Part shown: one piece after another, positions 52,538-62,167 of the stretch
How the letters are laid out: each line of letters starts with the position of its first letter
Numbering within the stretch: the first letter of the stretch is position 1
Assembly: GCF_035207705.1 (NCBI RefSeq)
Contig: NZ_CP128187.1
Coordinates: 3,906,001-3,970,000, forward strand
Length of the DNA: 64,000 nucleotides
Direction: 5' to 3'
Origin: Maribacter sp. BPC-D8
GTDB lineage: Bacteria; Bacteroidota; Bacteroidia; Flavobacteriales; Flavobacteriaceae
The notes under the pieces: model-generated
Database searches by the model: none
The model's input: the letters and a program-made list of their open reading frames with translations, nothing else
What the model was told of the DNA's origin: nothing
Position numbers and translations under genes: made by a program

Positions 52538-53155
52538 ATGGTTAGCCTACCAGAAGAAATATTTCAAGATACATACGGTAAAGTAAAAAAGTTGATTGTA
52601 ACCAAAAAGTTGGTGCCGGGGCAACTTATTACTGAGCATAGGCTATCGCACACCTTAAGTATTAATGACAATACTGTGCCAGTAGTGTTGTTACAATTAA
52701 AACAAGAGAGTTTGCTGGTTGGCAGCTTAGATAATGGACTTTCTGTTAGAGAATTGTGTGAGCAAGAAATCGCTGAAATGTTCGATTGCAGAATAGCATT
52801 AGAAACGATGGCGGTTAAACTTTTTACACGCAATGCACCGCAATCTAAAATTGACGATTTAAGAAATTTATTAGTACCATTTGAAAATGGACCTAAAAAC
52901 GGATATGTGTTCTATAAAATCGATCGATACTTTCACGAGTATATTGTAAAGAATTGTGGTAATAGAACATTATATCAAATGTATAAGTCAGCCAAAATAC
53001 TGCCTTTTATGGATCTTGTGGGTCTAAACAGACCTTTGAATATAATTTTACAAGAACATCTTGATTTAGTGTCTGCTATGCATCACCGCGATGAGATTAA
53101 GGCTTTTGAAGTATTGTCGAACAATTTAGAAAACGCAAAACAATCACATGTTTAA
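52538..53155 (+). CDS. GntR family regulator with FCD domain
   Basis: The 205-residue protein has a winged helix at about 10-70 (VTKKLVPGQLITEHRLSHTLSINDNTVPVVLLQLKQESLL) and an FCD-type helical ligand domain (about 75-205, VRELCEQEIAEMFDCRIALETMAVKLF ... HRDEIKAFEVL). The wing is less regular than in model GntR members. The ligand is probably an organic acid. Its stop shares TTAA (53152-53155) with the convergent exporter gene. Confidence 0.83.
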   Translation: MVSLPEEIFQDTYGKVKKLIVTKKLVPGQLITEHRLSHTLSINDNTVPVVLLQLKQESLLVGSLDNGLSVRELCEQEIAEMFDCRIALETMAVKLFTRNAPQSKIDDLRNLLVPFENGPKNGYVFYKIDRYFHEYIVKNCGNRTLYQMYKSAKILPFMDLVGLNRPLNIILQEHLDLVSAMHHRDEIKAFEVLSNNLENAKQSHV

Positions 53156-54054
53156 TTCTCTTGTAGTTGTCTTTTTGGTCTTTTGCTAGAGAGATATACA
53201 CCGACTAAAACAAAACAACCAGCAATAATTTTTACTGTAGTAATAGTGTCTTGGCCTGTAAATACAGCATAGGCTATACCAACTAATGGTTGTACATATA
53301 CAAAAGCGCTTAGGGTAGAGGCTTTTAATTGGGTAAGTGCAAAAATATTAAAGAGGTAGGTGCAGAAAGTTGTACCGAGAATTACAAAACCAATACCGAA
53401 ATAAGCTTCGAAAGGTAAAGTACTCCATGAAATTTCTGTGAATTCTTGGTATCCAAAAGGTAGGCATATAAGTACACCCAAAGAAAATAGCCATTTCATG
53501 AAGGTAAACGGATGATATTTGCTGATCAGTATTTTTACCAATACTAAATAAGATCCGTAGAACATAGAGTTCAAAAAGATCAAGAAATTACCTAGAGGTA
53601 TATTTGGGGCATCTTGTCTAACTTCGGTGCCGAACAAAATTAGGCCTAAGGCACCAAGTAATCCGACAGTGATCCCGATTATTTTTCTTCCTGATATTTT
53701 TTCTTTTAAAATTACTGCCGACAGAATTAACACTACAATAGGTGTGGTGGTGATTAGCACAGCACTATTTATGGGTGTAGAGAGTGAAAGACCTTTAAAA
53801 AATACCAACATGTTTAAAGCCATACCTAATAAGGCACAAATCAACATACGTAAGTAATCTTTAGGGTCAATACGTTCTTTTGGTCCTAAAGGTGAAATCA
53901 ACCAAAATAGAATAGCTGCACCGAGAACCCTTAAAATTATAAATCCGAAGGGTTGCACATAATGTGGCATAATACCTTTTGCAATAGTATGGTTAACTCC
54001 ATAAATGGTAGTTGCCCCAATAGCAGCGAGTATGGCTAGTAATCTTTTGCTCAA
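53152..54054 (-). CDS. DMT superfamily exporter (two EamA domains)
   Basis: The 300-residue protein has about ten membrane helices in two EamA halves (AAIGATTIYGVNHTIAKGIMPHYVQPFGFIILRVLGAAILFWLI; NSMFYGSYLVLVKILIS). The motif of drug/metabolite exporters such as RhaT or YdcZ is visible. It starts within the end of the ArsC-like gene (4-base overlap), so the two are one unit. Confidence 0.92.
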   Translation of the reverse strand: MSKRLLAILAAIGATTIYGVNHTIAKGIMPHYVQPFGFIILRVLGAAILFWLISPLGPKERIDPKDYLRMLICALLGMALNMLVFFKGLSLSTPINSAVLITTTPIVVLILSAVILKEKISGRKIIGITVGLLGALGLILFGTEVRQDAPNIPLGNFLIFLNSMFYGSYLVLVKILISKYHPFTFMKWLFSLGVLICLPFGYQEFTEISWSTLPFEAYFGIGFVILGTTFCTYLFNIFALTQLKASTLSAFVYVQPLVGIAYAVFTGQDTITTVKIIAGCFVLVGVYLSSKRPKRQLQEN

Positions 54055-54404
54055 GAGTGAATAGCTGTTTTAGCAGCTTCTACTATCTTCTTACTATTTC
54101 CTATGAAAATTTGGTCATCAACAATAATGACAGGTCGTTTTAGAAAGGTGTATTGTTCTAATATCAGCTCTTTAAAATTTTCTTCTGAAAGGTTTTGTTC
54201 TTTAAGATTTCGCTCTCGGTATAAAACAGCTCTTTTACTAAACAAATCTTCGTAGCTGTGAGAAAGACTATGCATTTGTTCGAGCTGAGAAGGCGTTATA
54301 GGTTCTGTTTTTATATCCTGAAGTTCAAAACCTGTAAGTGGTTGTAGTTCTTTGATAATACGTTGGCAAGTAGAACAAGTGCTTAAATGGTATATTTTTT
54401 TCAT
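54051..54404 (-). CDS. ArsC/Spx-like protein (YffB type)
   Basis: The 117-residue protein has CSTC (Cys10, Cys13) near the start and a single compact domain of the ArsC/Spx thioredoxin-like fold. YffB or Spx roles, or arsenate reduction, are all possible; the second Cys of the classic arsenate reductase pocket is not in the expected C-terminal position, so an Spx/YffB-like role is favoured. The exporter gene downstream overlaps by 4 bases. Confidence 0.85.
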   Translation of the reverse strand: MKKIYHLSTCSTCQRIIKELQPLTGFELQDIKTEPITPSQLEQMHSLSHSYEDLFSKRAVLYRERNLKEQNLSEENFKELILEQYTFLKRPVIIVDDQIFIGNSKKIVEAAKTAIHS

Positions 54405-54537
54405 GACCTTGAGTGCTTAGGATGATGCTTTTTATCTTTCCGAAAGAAAAAACTCTGTTATTGGATGTAGGCTTTAGAAATACAAAGAAACTTAAATATC
54501 ATTAATTGTGCTATTTTTACAAAGCATAAAATGTGAA

Positions 54538-55002
54538 ATGATGACTGAGAATATATTTGAGATTATGTTGCAAAATCGTAGAAATCTACATGCGATATTA
54601 ACAAAAACACCTAAAGAAAAGCTTCTTGAAATACCAGCAGGTTTCAATAATAATGTGTATTGGAATATAGCACATACGGTAGCAACACAACAAGTTCTTA
54701 TCTATAAGTTAAGCGGATTACAAATGCGTATACCTAAAGATTTGGTTGCTAAATTTAGTAAAGGTACCGTGCCAGATGGCACAGCTACAGATGAAGAAAT
54801 GATGATGGTTGCAGATTTTTTAATTTCTACAGCAGAATGGCTTATAGAAGATTACGATACTGCACTTTTTCAAACATTCAACGAGTATAAAACCAGCGCG
54901 CGTGTTACCCTTAAAAATGTTGATGATGCGATAGTATTTAATTTGTTGCACGAAGGTCTTCACCTTGGGCAAATTACCCTATTGTTGAAGCAATTGGCTT
55001 AA
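54538..55002 (+). CDS. DinB family protein
   Basis: Start chosen at ATG 54538 (MMTENIFEIM); an upstream GTG at 54508 would overlap a near-consensus -7 box (TATTTTTA, about 54512-54519). The 154-residue protein has the DinB four-helix bundle pattern: FEIMLQNRRNLHAILTKTPKEKLLEIPAGFNNNVYWNIAHTVATQQ and a His pair in HEGLHLGQITLL that would bind a metal. Many such proteins are thiol-dependent transferases. It shares TTAA (54999-55002) with the convergent stop. Confidence 0.88.
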   Translation: MMTENIFEIMLQNRRNLHAILTKTPKEKLLEIPAGFNNNVYWNIAHTVATQQVLIYKLSGLQMRIPKDLVAKFSKGTVPDGTATDEEMMMVADFLISTAEWLIEDYDTALFQTFNEYKTSARVTLKNVDDAIVFNLLHEGLHLGQITLLLKQLA

Positions 55003-55742
55003 GGTTGTTGCGGATACTTTAAAAAAGTGTTTGCTTCTATATAAGGTATAGTTAGTGTAATTGGACCATCTGCAAAGGAAGCTATTTCGTAAGGCTCGTA
55101 GAAAAGTAGGAGTCCGACTTCGGTATACCCTAAATTGTCAGGCAAATAGAAATTCTCAGTTTCGAACATAAAACCGGTATTGTTTATAGAACCTTCTACA
55201 GGTATGTTTTCTTGCTTTCTAAAAAGCGTCTCGGCATATGTTTTAAAATCGTCTAAGTTGTTGAATAGATCTTCTTGGTATAATTCTTTGCTACTAGTTT
55301 TATCAAAATTTAAAAACCTGTTGGTGCCATAACCATGTGCTCCACCGGTATAGATGTAAGATTCTAATTTGATTGTAATAATATTTTCGTTTTCGAAAGT
55401 TATAGTGCCTTCGATTGTAGCTTCCCAAGGCATAGATTCTTCAGGGAATTTTCCGTTGAGTTCTTCATAATCATATAAAAAAGCTTCTTTGGCTTCTTCA
55501 AGATTTTGAGCATTACTTTCCTCATCAAAATTTAGTAATGCAATAATCTCACCTTCTAAGGCAGCATTGATAGTCTTGCTTAATTTTGTTTTGCCAGTTG
55601 CCTCAGGTATTTCGATACGAACAGAGGTGCAATTATCGCAAGAATCAGTAGCGATGGTCAATGGTTCAAAAGAAAGGGTGTTCTTATTATTACAGCCAAT
55701 AAGTATAAAACAAATAAGTAGGTAGGTAAGCTTAGATTTCAT
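54999..55742 (-). CDS. DUF3298 (RsiV-like) lipoprotein
   Basis: Start chosen at ATG 55742 (MKSKLTYLLICFILIGC), which gives a lipoprotein signal with Cys17; the upstream frame to 55805 adds only unlikely residues. The DUF3298 domain in the rest (about 60-245) shows GTITFENENIITIKLESYIYTGGAHGYGTNRFLNFD and LGYTEVGLLLFYEPYEIASFADGPITLTIPY. Related domains bind lysozyme or peptides. Its location is periplasmic or surface. Confidence 0.85.
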   Translation of the reverse strand: MKSKLTYLLICFILIGCNNKNTLSFEPLTIATDSCDNCTSVRIEIPEATGKTKLSKTINAALEGEIIALLNFDEESNAQNLEEAKEAFLYDYEELNGKFPEESMPWEATIEGTITFENENIITIKLESYIYTGGAHGYGTNRFLNFDKTSSKELYQEDLFNNLDDFKTYAETLFRKQENIPVEGSINNTGFMFETENFYLPDNLGYTEVGLLLFYEPYEIASFADGPITLTIPYIEANTFLKYPQQP

Positions 55743-55836
55743 GGAGAGATTAGATTTAATGTAAAAATACAGCTTCATTGTATTCCCCGAAAGATAACAA
55801 TACATTTGTGTTGTGTATCATTGAAAGAAAACCGAA

Positions 55837-56220
55837 ATGTGGTCAAATAGGTATTATTATTTAAACTTATATAAGGACGAAAAATTGAATTTCGTTTATG
55901 ATACACAAGAGTTGAGAGATTTTATCGATAAAATACCAGAGTTACGCCCGGTAAATGAATATGAATTCAAAAACACCGAATCTTTCCCTTTCACTCAATT
56001 ATTGCTTTTGAATGTTGAAAGTTTAGATAATTGGACAGAAAGTGATACTCATCCGAAAAAGACTAATTTGATCAGTATTGTCTGTGCAAAAGGAGAACAG
56101 ATTGATTTCAATGAAGTGAAAAGAGTATTCATAAATATTGCTTCATTTCTAAAGTGGAATTTGGTTCAGGAAGAAACTGATGAAGGAATTGAGAATTATA
56201 TAGTTTGGAAACCTGAATAA
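55837..56220 (+). CDS. Small protein of unknown function
   Basis: The 127-residue cytosolic protein has an early run of aromatic residues (WSNRYYYLNLYKDEKLNFVYDTQELRDF) and a two-part pattern of a strand, helix and strand (FTQLLLLNVESLDNWTE, then NLISIVCAKG). No known family is recognised. It precedes the cystathionine gene by 31 bases, and co-transcription is possible. Confidence 0.68.
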   Translation: MWSNRYYYLNLYKDEKLNFVYDTQELRDFIDKIPELRPVNEYEFKNTESFPFTQLLLLNVESLDNWTESDTHPKKTNLISIVCAKGEQIDFNEVKRVFINIASFLKWNLVQEETDEGIENYIVWKPE

Positions 56221-56251
56221 TATTAAAACTAACCTTTATAAATACTTGAAT

Positions 56252-57406
56252 ATGGCTTCTGAAAATTTAAAGTTCAATACGAAAACCATACATGGTGGTC
56301 AACAACCAGATGAAGCATATGGTGCGGTTATGCCACCTATATATCAAACATCAACATATGCCCAAACTACACCAGGTGGTCATAAGGGATATCAATATTC
56401 TAGAAGTGCCAACCCAACAAGAACAGCACTAGAAAATTCTTTAGCGAGTATAGAAGGTGGTGAATTTGGTTTAGCCTTTGGTAGTGGTATTGCAGCGATT
56501 GATGCGGTCATTAAATTGTTAGCCCCAGGCGATGAAGTAATTTCAACAGATGACCTTTATGGAGGGACATATAGAATATTCAAAAAGATATTTGAAAAGT
56601 TTGGTATCGTTTTTCATTTTGTAGGGATGCAAGGTACAGATGCTGTACGTGATAAAATAAATACGAAAACAAAGTTGATTTGGGTAGAAACGCCTACCAA
56701 CCCAATGATGAACATTATAGATATAAAAGCAGTAGCAGCCCTAACTAAAGGGACAGATATTTTGCTAGCGGTAGATAATACCTTTGCTACCCCTTATTTG
56801 CAATTGCCGTTAGAACTGGGTGCAGATATAGTAATGCATTCAGCTACCAAATATCTTGGTGGTCATAGCGATACGGTTGTTGGGGCACTAGTGGTCAAAG
56901 ACAAAGAATTAGCCGATAATCTTTATTTTATACAAAATGCAAGTGGTGCCGTTTGTGGACCTATGGATAGTTTTTTGGTCTTAAGAGGAATAAAAACACT
57001 GCACGTACGTATGCAGCGCCATTGTGAAAATGGTAGGGCGATTGCCGAATACCTTAAAAGAAATTCTAAAATTGAAAAGGTGTACTGGCCAGGTTTCGAA
57101 GACCACCCTAATCATCGTATAGCTAAAGAGCAGATGAAAGATTTTGGTGGCATGATTTCTTTTGTACCTAAAGGTGGTAGTTATGACGATGCCATTAAGA
57201 TTGTAGAAAAGCTACAGGTATTTACATTGGCAGAGTCTTTAGGTGGTGTAGAAAGTTTAGCGGGTCACCCTGCAAGTATGACCCATGCAAGTATTCCAAA
57301 AGAAGAACGACTTAGAAGCGGAGTGGTTGATTCGTTGATTAGATTAAGTGTTGGTATTGAAGATGTTGATGATTTAATAGCAGATTTAGAGCAAGCAATA
57401 GAATAA
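56252..57406 (+). CDS. Cystathionine gamma-synthase/gamma-lyase (PLP enzyme)
   Basis: The likely start is ATG 56252 (MASENLKFN); a TTG two codons upstream is possible. The 384-residue enzyme belongs to the Cys/Met metabolism PLP family: YSRSANPTRTALE near the N-terminus, TDDLYGGTYRIFKKIFEKFG, the PLP lysine in SATKYLGGHSD (Lys200), and the C-terminal LAESLGGVESLAGHPASMTHAS. It forms or splits cystathionine in methionine or cysteine synthesis; the direction cannot be told from sequence alone. Confidence 0.93.
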   Translation: MASENLKFNTKTIHGGQQPDEAYGAVMPPIYQTSTYAQTTPGGHKGYQYSRSANPTRTALENSLASIEGGEFGLAFGSGIAAIDAVIKLLAPGDEVISTDDLYGGTYRIFKKIFEKFGIVFHFVGMQGTDAVRDKINTKTKLIWVETPTNPMMNIIDIKAVAALTKGTDILLAVDNTFATPYLQLPLELGADIVMHSATKYLGGHSDTVVGALVVKDKELADNLYFIQNASGAVCGPMDSFLVLRGIKTLHVRMQRHCENGRAIAEYLKRNSKIEKVYWPGFEDHPNHRIAKEQMKDFGGMISFVPKGGSYDDAIKIVEKLQVFTLAESLGGVESLAGHPASMTHASIPKEERLRSGVVDSLIRLSVGIEDVDDLIADLEQAIE

Positions 57407-57512
57407 TAGCCTAAACGTTAAATTATATGTAGTAAGAATAGGTAGTTTGTTGTCAAAACAACAATTTTTATCGATTTTTAAAAAAATAAGCTATCAAATT
57501 ACACAAATAGCA

Positions 57513-57520
57513 TAATTTTG
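57513..57520 (+). promoter_or_regulatory. -7 promoter box of gdhA
   Basis: TAATTTTG matches TAnnTTTG and ends 46 bases before the gdhA ATG (57567). A -33 TTTG was not found at the expected distance. Confidence 0.45.
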
Positions 57521-57566
57521 ACGTTATACTTTGAAATCAATAATTTAAATAAGTTTAAAAGGCTTT

Positions 57567-58910
57567 ATGGAGAATAAAATAAAAGCATTTATGGATGAGG
57601 TTATTGCCAGAAATGGTCACGAACCAGAATTCATACAAGCGGTGCAAGAAGTTGCAGAAACTGTTATACCATATATTGCAAATCAAGACATATATAATGG
57701 TAAGAACATTCTTTTAAGAATGGTAGAACCAGAACGTTTAATTTCATTTAGAGTAGCATGGGTTGATGATGCAGGTGAAATTCATGTAAACCGTGGGTAT
57801 AGAATACAAATGAACTCAGCAATAGGCCCGTATAAGGGTGGTTTGCGTTTTCATCCAACTGTAAATGCGAGTATTCTTAAATTCTTAGCTTTTGAGCAAG
57901 TATTTAAGAACAGTCTTACAACATTACCAATGGGTGGTGGTAAAGGTGGTTCTGATTTTGACCCAAAAGGTAAATCTGATGATGAGGTAATGCGTTTTTG
58001 CCATGCCTTTATGTTAGAATTAAATAGACATATTGGTCCTAATACAGATGTACCTGCTGGTGATATTGGTGTTGGTGCTCGTGAAATAGGTTTCCTTTTT
58101 GGTATGTACAAAAAGATACGTAACGAGTTTACCGGTGTATTAACTGGTAAAGGTCTTTCTTGGGGTGGTTCTAAAATTAGACCAGAGGCTACAGGTTACG
58201 GTACTGTGTATTTTGCACAAAGTATGCTAAAGACAAAAAACGAAACTTTTGAAGGCAAAACAGTAGTAATTTCTGGATCAGGAAATGTTGCTCAGTATGC
58301 AGCTGAAAAAGCAATTTTATTAGGAGCTAAAGTGGTAACACTTTCAGATTCTAGCGGATATATTTATGATAAAGATGGCTTGAACGATGAGAAGCTTGCC
58401 TTTGTAATGGATCTTAAGAATAATAGAAGAGGTCGTATTTCTGAATATGCAGATAAATATGCTTCTGCTGAATTTCATAAAGGGAAAACACCTTGGGAAG
58501 TAAAATGTGATATTGCATTACCATGTGCTACCCAAAACGAGTTGGACCAAAATGATGCTAAAAAGTTATTGAAAAATGGATGTATGTGTGTTGCAGAAGG
58601 TGCTAACATGCCTTGTGATACAGATGCTGTTCATGAATTCAATAACGCAAAAATATTGTTTGCACCAGGTAAAGCTTCAAACGCAGGTGGTGTTGCAACG
58701 TCTGGTCTAGAAATGTCTCAGAATTCATTAAGAATTAGCTGGACACGTGAAGAGGTTGATGAACGTTTAAAAGACATTATGGAAGATATTCACGATTCTT
58801 GTATCGAATACGGTAAAGATGAGAATGGTTTCTGTAACTATGTAAAGGGAGCCAACATTGCTGGTTTCGTTAAGGTAGCCGATGCCATGTTAGCACAGGG
58901 TGTTATCTAG
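57567..58910 (+). CDS. gdhA: NADP-dependent glutamate dehydrogenase (hexameric)
   Basis: The 447-residue enzyme converts 2-oxoglutarate and ammonia to glutamate. Conserved substrate-binding Lys90 (SAIGPYKGGLRFHPTVN) and catalytic Lys126 (PMGGGKGGSDFDPKG) are present, with the dinucleotide stretch GSGNVAQYAAEKAILLGAKVVTLSDS. The approximately 450-residue length is that of the small bacterial NADP enzyme. A clear terminator follows at 58939-58973. Confidence 0.97.
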   Translation: MENKIKAFMDEVIARNGHEPEFIQAVQEVAETVIPYIANQDIYNGKNILLRMVEPERLISFRVAWVDDAGEIHVNRGYRIQMNSAIGPYKGGLRFHPTVNASILKFLAFEQVFKNSLTTLPMGGGKGGSDFDPKGKSDDEVMRFCHAFMLELNRHIGPNTDVPAGDIGVGAREIGFLFGMYKKIRNEFTGVLTGKGLSWGGSKIRPEATGYGTVYFAQSMLKTKNETFEGKTVVISGSGNVAQYAAEKAILLGAKVVTLSDSSGYIYDKDGLNDEKLAFVMDLKNNRRGRISEYADKYASAEFHKGKTPWEVKCDIALPCATQNELDQNDAKKLLKNGCMCVAEGANMPCDTDAVHEFNNAKILFAPGKASNAGGVATSGLEMSQNSLRISWTREEVDERLKDIMEDIHDSCIEYGKDENGFCNYVKGANIAGFVKVADAMLAQGVI

Positions 58911-58938
58911 AACTTAATTTTACGATAATAAACATATA

Positions 58939-58973
58939 ATGCGAGACTCTATTTTAGGGTCTCGCATTTTTTT
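58939..58973 (+). terminator. Terminator of gdhA
   Basis: ATGCGAGAC (58939-58947) pairs with GTCTCGCAT (58959-58967), followed by a T7 run. It separates gdhA from recO. Confidence 0.9.
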
Positions 58974-59003
58974 ATGCAAGGTTGTCACCAAGCTTCAATC
59001 AAC

Positions 59004-59011
59004 TATCTTTG
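59004..59011 (+). promoter_or_regulatory. -7 promoter box of recO
   Basis: TATCTTTG matches TAnnTTTG and ends 19 bases before the recO ATG. It lies downstream of the gdhA terminator. Confidence 0.5.
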
Positions 59012-59030
59012 TTAAAATAGATGTTCTAAT

Positions 59031-59759
59031 ATGCAGGTAACCACAAAGGCTATAATATTTTCTGCAATTAAATATGGCGATACAAGTCTTATTGTCAAAG
59101 CCTTTACAGCATCAGACGGAATTAAGTCATATTTATTGCGAGGGGTGTTATCTTCAAAGAAAGGCAAATTAAAAACCGCTTATTTTCAGCCCTTAACGCA
59201 ATTAGAGATTGTTGCCAACCACAAGAACAAAGGCACATTAGAGACGCTAAAAGAAGCGAAGGTTTTTTATCACTATCAAACTTTATATGCAGACATGGCT
59301 AAAAATGCCATGACATTGTTTTTAGCAGAGTTATTGGGCAATAGCATACGAGAAGAAGAGAAAAATGAAGATTTGTTCCAGTTTTTAGAAGCATCATTAC
59401 AATGGTTGGATATGCATAAAGATGTGGCTAATTTTCATCTCTATTTTATGTTGTCATTGACACGCTTTTTAGGCTTTTATCCAGATGTATATCAGATAGA
59501 TAAGCCCTATTTCGATTTGTTAGAAGGGGAGTTTGCTGCCGTCGAATCATTGAACCCAATGTTAAGAGGAGAGAATATTTATTATTTCAAGACCTTATTG
59601 GGCACAAATTTTGATGCAATGCATACCGTGAAGATGAAGAAAAATAATCGCCAAGAATTACTGAAATCTTTAATCCTTTATTTTGAATTGCATTTACAAG
59701 GATTTAGAAAACCAAAGTCGCTTGCCGTTTTAAATGATGTTTTTAATACCTATGTATAA
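59031..59759 (+). CDS. recO: DNA repair protein RecO
   Basis: The 242-residue protein mediates RecA loading onto single-stranded DNA in the RecFOR route. The N-terminal OB-fold pattern VTTKAIIFSAIKYGDTSLIVKAFTASDGIKSYLLRGVLSSKKGKLKTAYFQPLTQLEIV is characteristic, followed by a helical part (RFLGFYPD). The 3' end overlaps the next gene by 8 bases. Confidence 0.95.
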   Translation: MQVTTKAIIFSAIKYGDTSLIVKAFTASDGIKSYLLRGVLSSKKGKLKTAYFQPLTQLEIVANHKNKGTLETLKEAKVFYHYQTLYADMAKNAMTLFLAELLGNSIREEEKNEDLFQFLEASLQWLDMHKDVANFHLYFMLSLTRFLGFYPDVYQIDKPYFDLLEGEFAAVESLNPMLRGENIYYFKTLLGTNFDAMHTVKMKKNNRQELLKSLILYFELHLQGFRKPKSLAVLNDVFNTYV

Positions 59760-62163
59760 GTACCTATTTATAGCACTTTTTTTATGTTGTTGTTTTGGTA
59801 ATGCTCAAGAAATTATCGTGCTAGATGCCGATAGTGGTGAAGAGGTTTCCAATGTGGCTGTATACAACAAAGATAAATCTAAGATTGCGCTATCGAAATT
59901 CGATGGGGTTTTTGATGCTTCTGTATTTACAAGTAAAGAACGCATCACACTAAAGCATATTGGTTATCAAGAATTTAAAACCACTAAGCAGCAATTGCAA
60001 AGACAAGGTAACACTGCTTATTTGATTATGAAGGCTCAGCAATTAGATGAAGTGGTAATGTCCGTTTCTAAATGGGAGCAGCAAAAAAGAGACATTCCCA
60101 ATAGAATAATTTCTTTAGATGCAAGGTCGATTGCTTTTTCTGCGCCGCAAACAGCTGCCGATTTACTCCAAAATAGTGGTAAGGTATTTGTCCAAAAAAG
60201 CCAAATGGGTGGTGGTAGCCCTATGATCCGTGGGTTTGCCACAAATAGATTGTTGCTATCTGTTGATGGCGTTAGAATGAACAACGCCATATTTAGAGGT
60301 GGTAATGTGCAAAATGTAATATCTGTTGATCCCTTCACCATCAAGAATACAGAGGTTATTTTTGGTCCGGGTTCGGTTATATATGGTAGTGATGCAATTG
60401 GTGGAGTAATGAATTTTTACACTAAAAAACCCATGTTATCGCAGAATGATAGCCTTTTGGTGCACGGTAATGCCAATTATAGATTTGCATCGGCGAATAT
60501 GGAGAATACCGTACATGCAGATATTAACCTAGGTAAAAAAACATGGTCTTCACTTACAAGTATGACGTATAATAATTTTCAAGATTTAAGAATGGGTTCT
60601 CACGGCCCAGATTCTTATTTAAGAAATACATACGTGCAAACTGTAAATGGTATTGATGAGTTGGTGGAAAATGATTCTCCTAAAAAGCAAGTATCAACAG
60701 GTTATGATCAAATAAACTTCATGCAGAAATTTCTGTTTAAACCCAATGCTAAATGGGATTTGAACTTAGGAGCCTATTACTCAGAAACTTCAGACTATTC
60801 TAGATATGACCGTTTAATTAGACCTACAAGTGATGGTTTGGGCTTGCGTTCAGCAGAATGGTATTATGGACCGCAGAAGTGGTTTATGGGTAATGCGCAG
60901 GTTCAGAAAAAAGGAAACGGAAAAGTATATGATGGTTTAAAATTAGGTTTGGCATATCAGCATTTTGAAGAAAGTAGAATTAATAGAGATTTTCAAGATG
61001 CGATAAGAAATACAACCAAAGAAAAAGTAGATGCGGTAAACTTTAATATTGACCTTGAGAATAAGAAGATTGGCGATTTTAGGCTGTATTACGGTACTGA
61101 GTATATCTATAATAAAGTAAGGTCAAATGGTTTTGATTTAAATATTAATACTGACGAAAAAACCGATGCTGCATCACGCTACCCAGACGGGTCTACTTGG
61201 CAAAGCTTAGCGGGGTACGCAAATGGAGAGTATAAAGCTAAGCCTAATTTCACAATCATGTCTGGTTTGCGATATAGCCATGTATGGGTAGATGCTGTTT
61301 TTGATGATACTTTTTATGATTTTCCGTTTGAGACCGCAGATTTAAGTACAGGAGCATTAACAGGTAGTATAGGTTTTAGTTGGTTCCCCAGAGCGAATCT
61401 ACAGGTTACATTAAATGGATCTACAGGTTTTAGGGCTCCGAATATAGATGATGTCGGTAAAATTTTTGATTCTGAACCAGGGTCGGTGGTCGTGCCAAAT
61501 CCTGATTTAGAGCCTGAGTATGCGTATAATGCTGAAATAGGTGTTCAGCGAAATATAAATGATAAGATCATATTAAAGGGTGCGGCATATTACACGTATT
61601 TAGTAGACGCTTTGGTACGTAGAGATTTTAGTTACAATGGAGTTTCTGAAATTGAATATGGTGGCGAATTAAGTAATGTGCAGGCAATTCAAAATGCAGC
61701 TAAAGCCTATGTTTATGGTTTTGAATTTGGGTTAGAGGCTTATTTGACCGAACAATGGTCGATATCATCTAACTTGACATTTACAGAAGGTGTAGAAGAG
61801 GAAGATGATGGTTCAGAAACTCCCGCACGTCATGCAGCACCAACCTTTGGGGATTTCCACATCGTATGGAAAAATCAAAGACTACGCACAGATTTGTTCT
61901 TGAATTATAATGGAGAAATTGCGTATGATGATCTTGCGGTTTCAGAACAGTCTAAAGAGTATATTTATGCTGCAGATGAAAATGGAAACCCGTTTGCACC
62001 ATCTTGGTATACTTTAAATTTTCGCTCCCAATATGATGTAACCAATAGATTTAAGGTAACCGCAAGTTTAGAAAATTTAACTGATCAGCGGTATAAAACA
62101 TATTCTTCTGGTTTAGTTGCGCCAGGTATAAATATAATTCTTGGTGTTGGGTATCATTTTTAA
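59752..62163 (+). CDS. TonB-dependent receptor, heme/hemoglobin-type by plug motifs
   Basis: Start chosen at ATG 59752 (MYKYLFIALFLCCCFGNAQ) because it gives a clean signal peptide and overlaps recO by only 8 bases; a start 18 bases upstream is possible. The mature protein has a carboxypeptidase D-like regulatory domain (about 20-90: IIVLDADSGEEVSNVAVYN), a plug (GGGSPMIRGFATNRLLLSVDGVRMNNAIFRGGNVQNVISVDPF) and a 22-strand barrel ending in GYHF. The plug sequence resembles heme/hemoglobin receptors. The substrate is inferred only. A terminator follows at 62168-62196. Confidence 0.92.
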   Translation: MYKYLFIALFLCCCFGNAQEIIVLDADSGEEVSNVAVYNKDKSKIALSKFDGVFDASVFTSKERITLKHIGYQEFKTTKQQLQRQGNTAYLIMKAQQLDEVVMSVSKWEQQKRDIPNRIISLDARSIAFSAPQTAADLLQNSGKVFVQKSQMGGGSPMIRGFATNRLLLSVDGVRMNNAIFRGGNVQNVISVDPFTIKNTEVIFGPGSVIYGSDAIGGVMNFYTKKPMLSQNDSLLVHGNANYRFASANMENTVHADINLGKKTWSSLTSMTYNNFQDLRMGSHGPDSYLRNTYVQTVNGIDELVENDSPKKQVSTGYDQINFMQKFLFKPNAKWDLNLGAYYSETSDYSRYDRLIRPTSDGLGLRSAEWYYGPQKWFMGNAQVQKKGNGKVYDGLKLGLAYQHFEESRINRDFQDAIRNTTKEKVDAVNFNIDLENKKIGDFRLYYGTEYIYNKVRSNGFDLNINTDEKTDAASRYPDGSTWQSLAGYANGEYKAKPNFTIMSGLRYSHVWVDAVFDDTFYDFPFETADLSTGALTGSIGFSWFPRANLQVTLNGSTGFRAPNIDDVGKIFDSEPGSVVVPNPDLEPEYAYNAEIGVQRNINDKIILKGAAYYTYLVDALVRRDFSYNGVSEIEYGGELSNVQAIQNAAKAYVYGFEFGLEAYLTEQWSISSNLTFTEGVEEEDDGSETPARHAAPTFGDFHIVWKNQRLRTDLFLNYNGEIAYDDLAVSEQSKEYIYAADENGNPFAPSWYTLNFRSQYDVTNRFKVTASLENLTDQRYKTYSSGLVAPGINIILGVGYHF

Positions 62164-62167
62164 ATAA

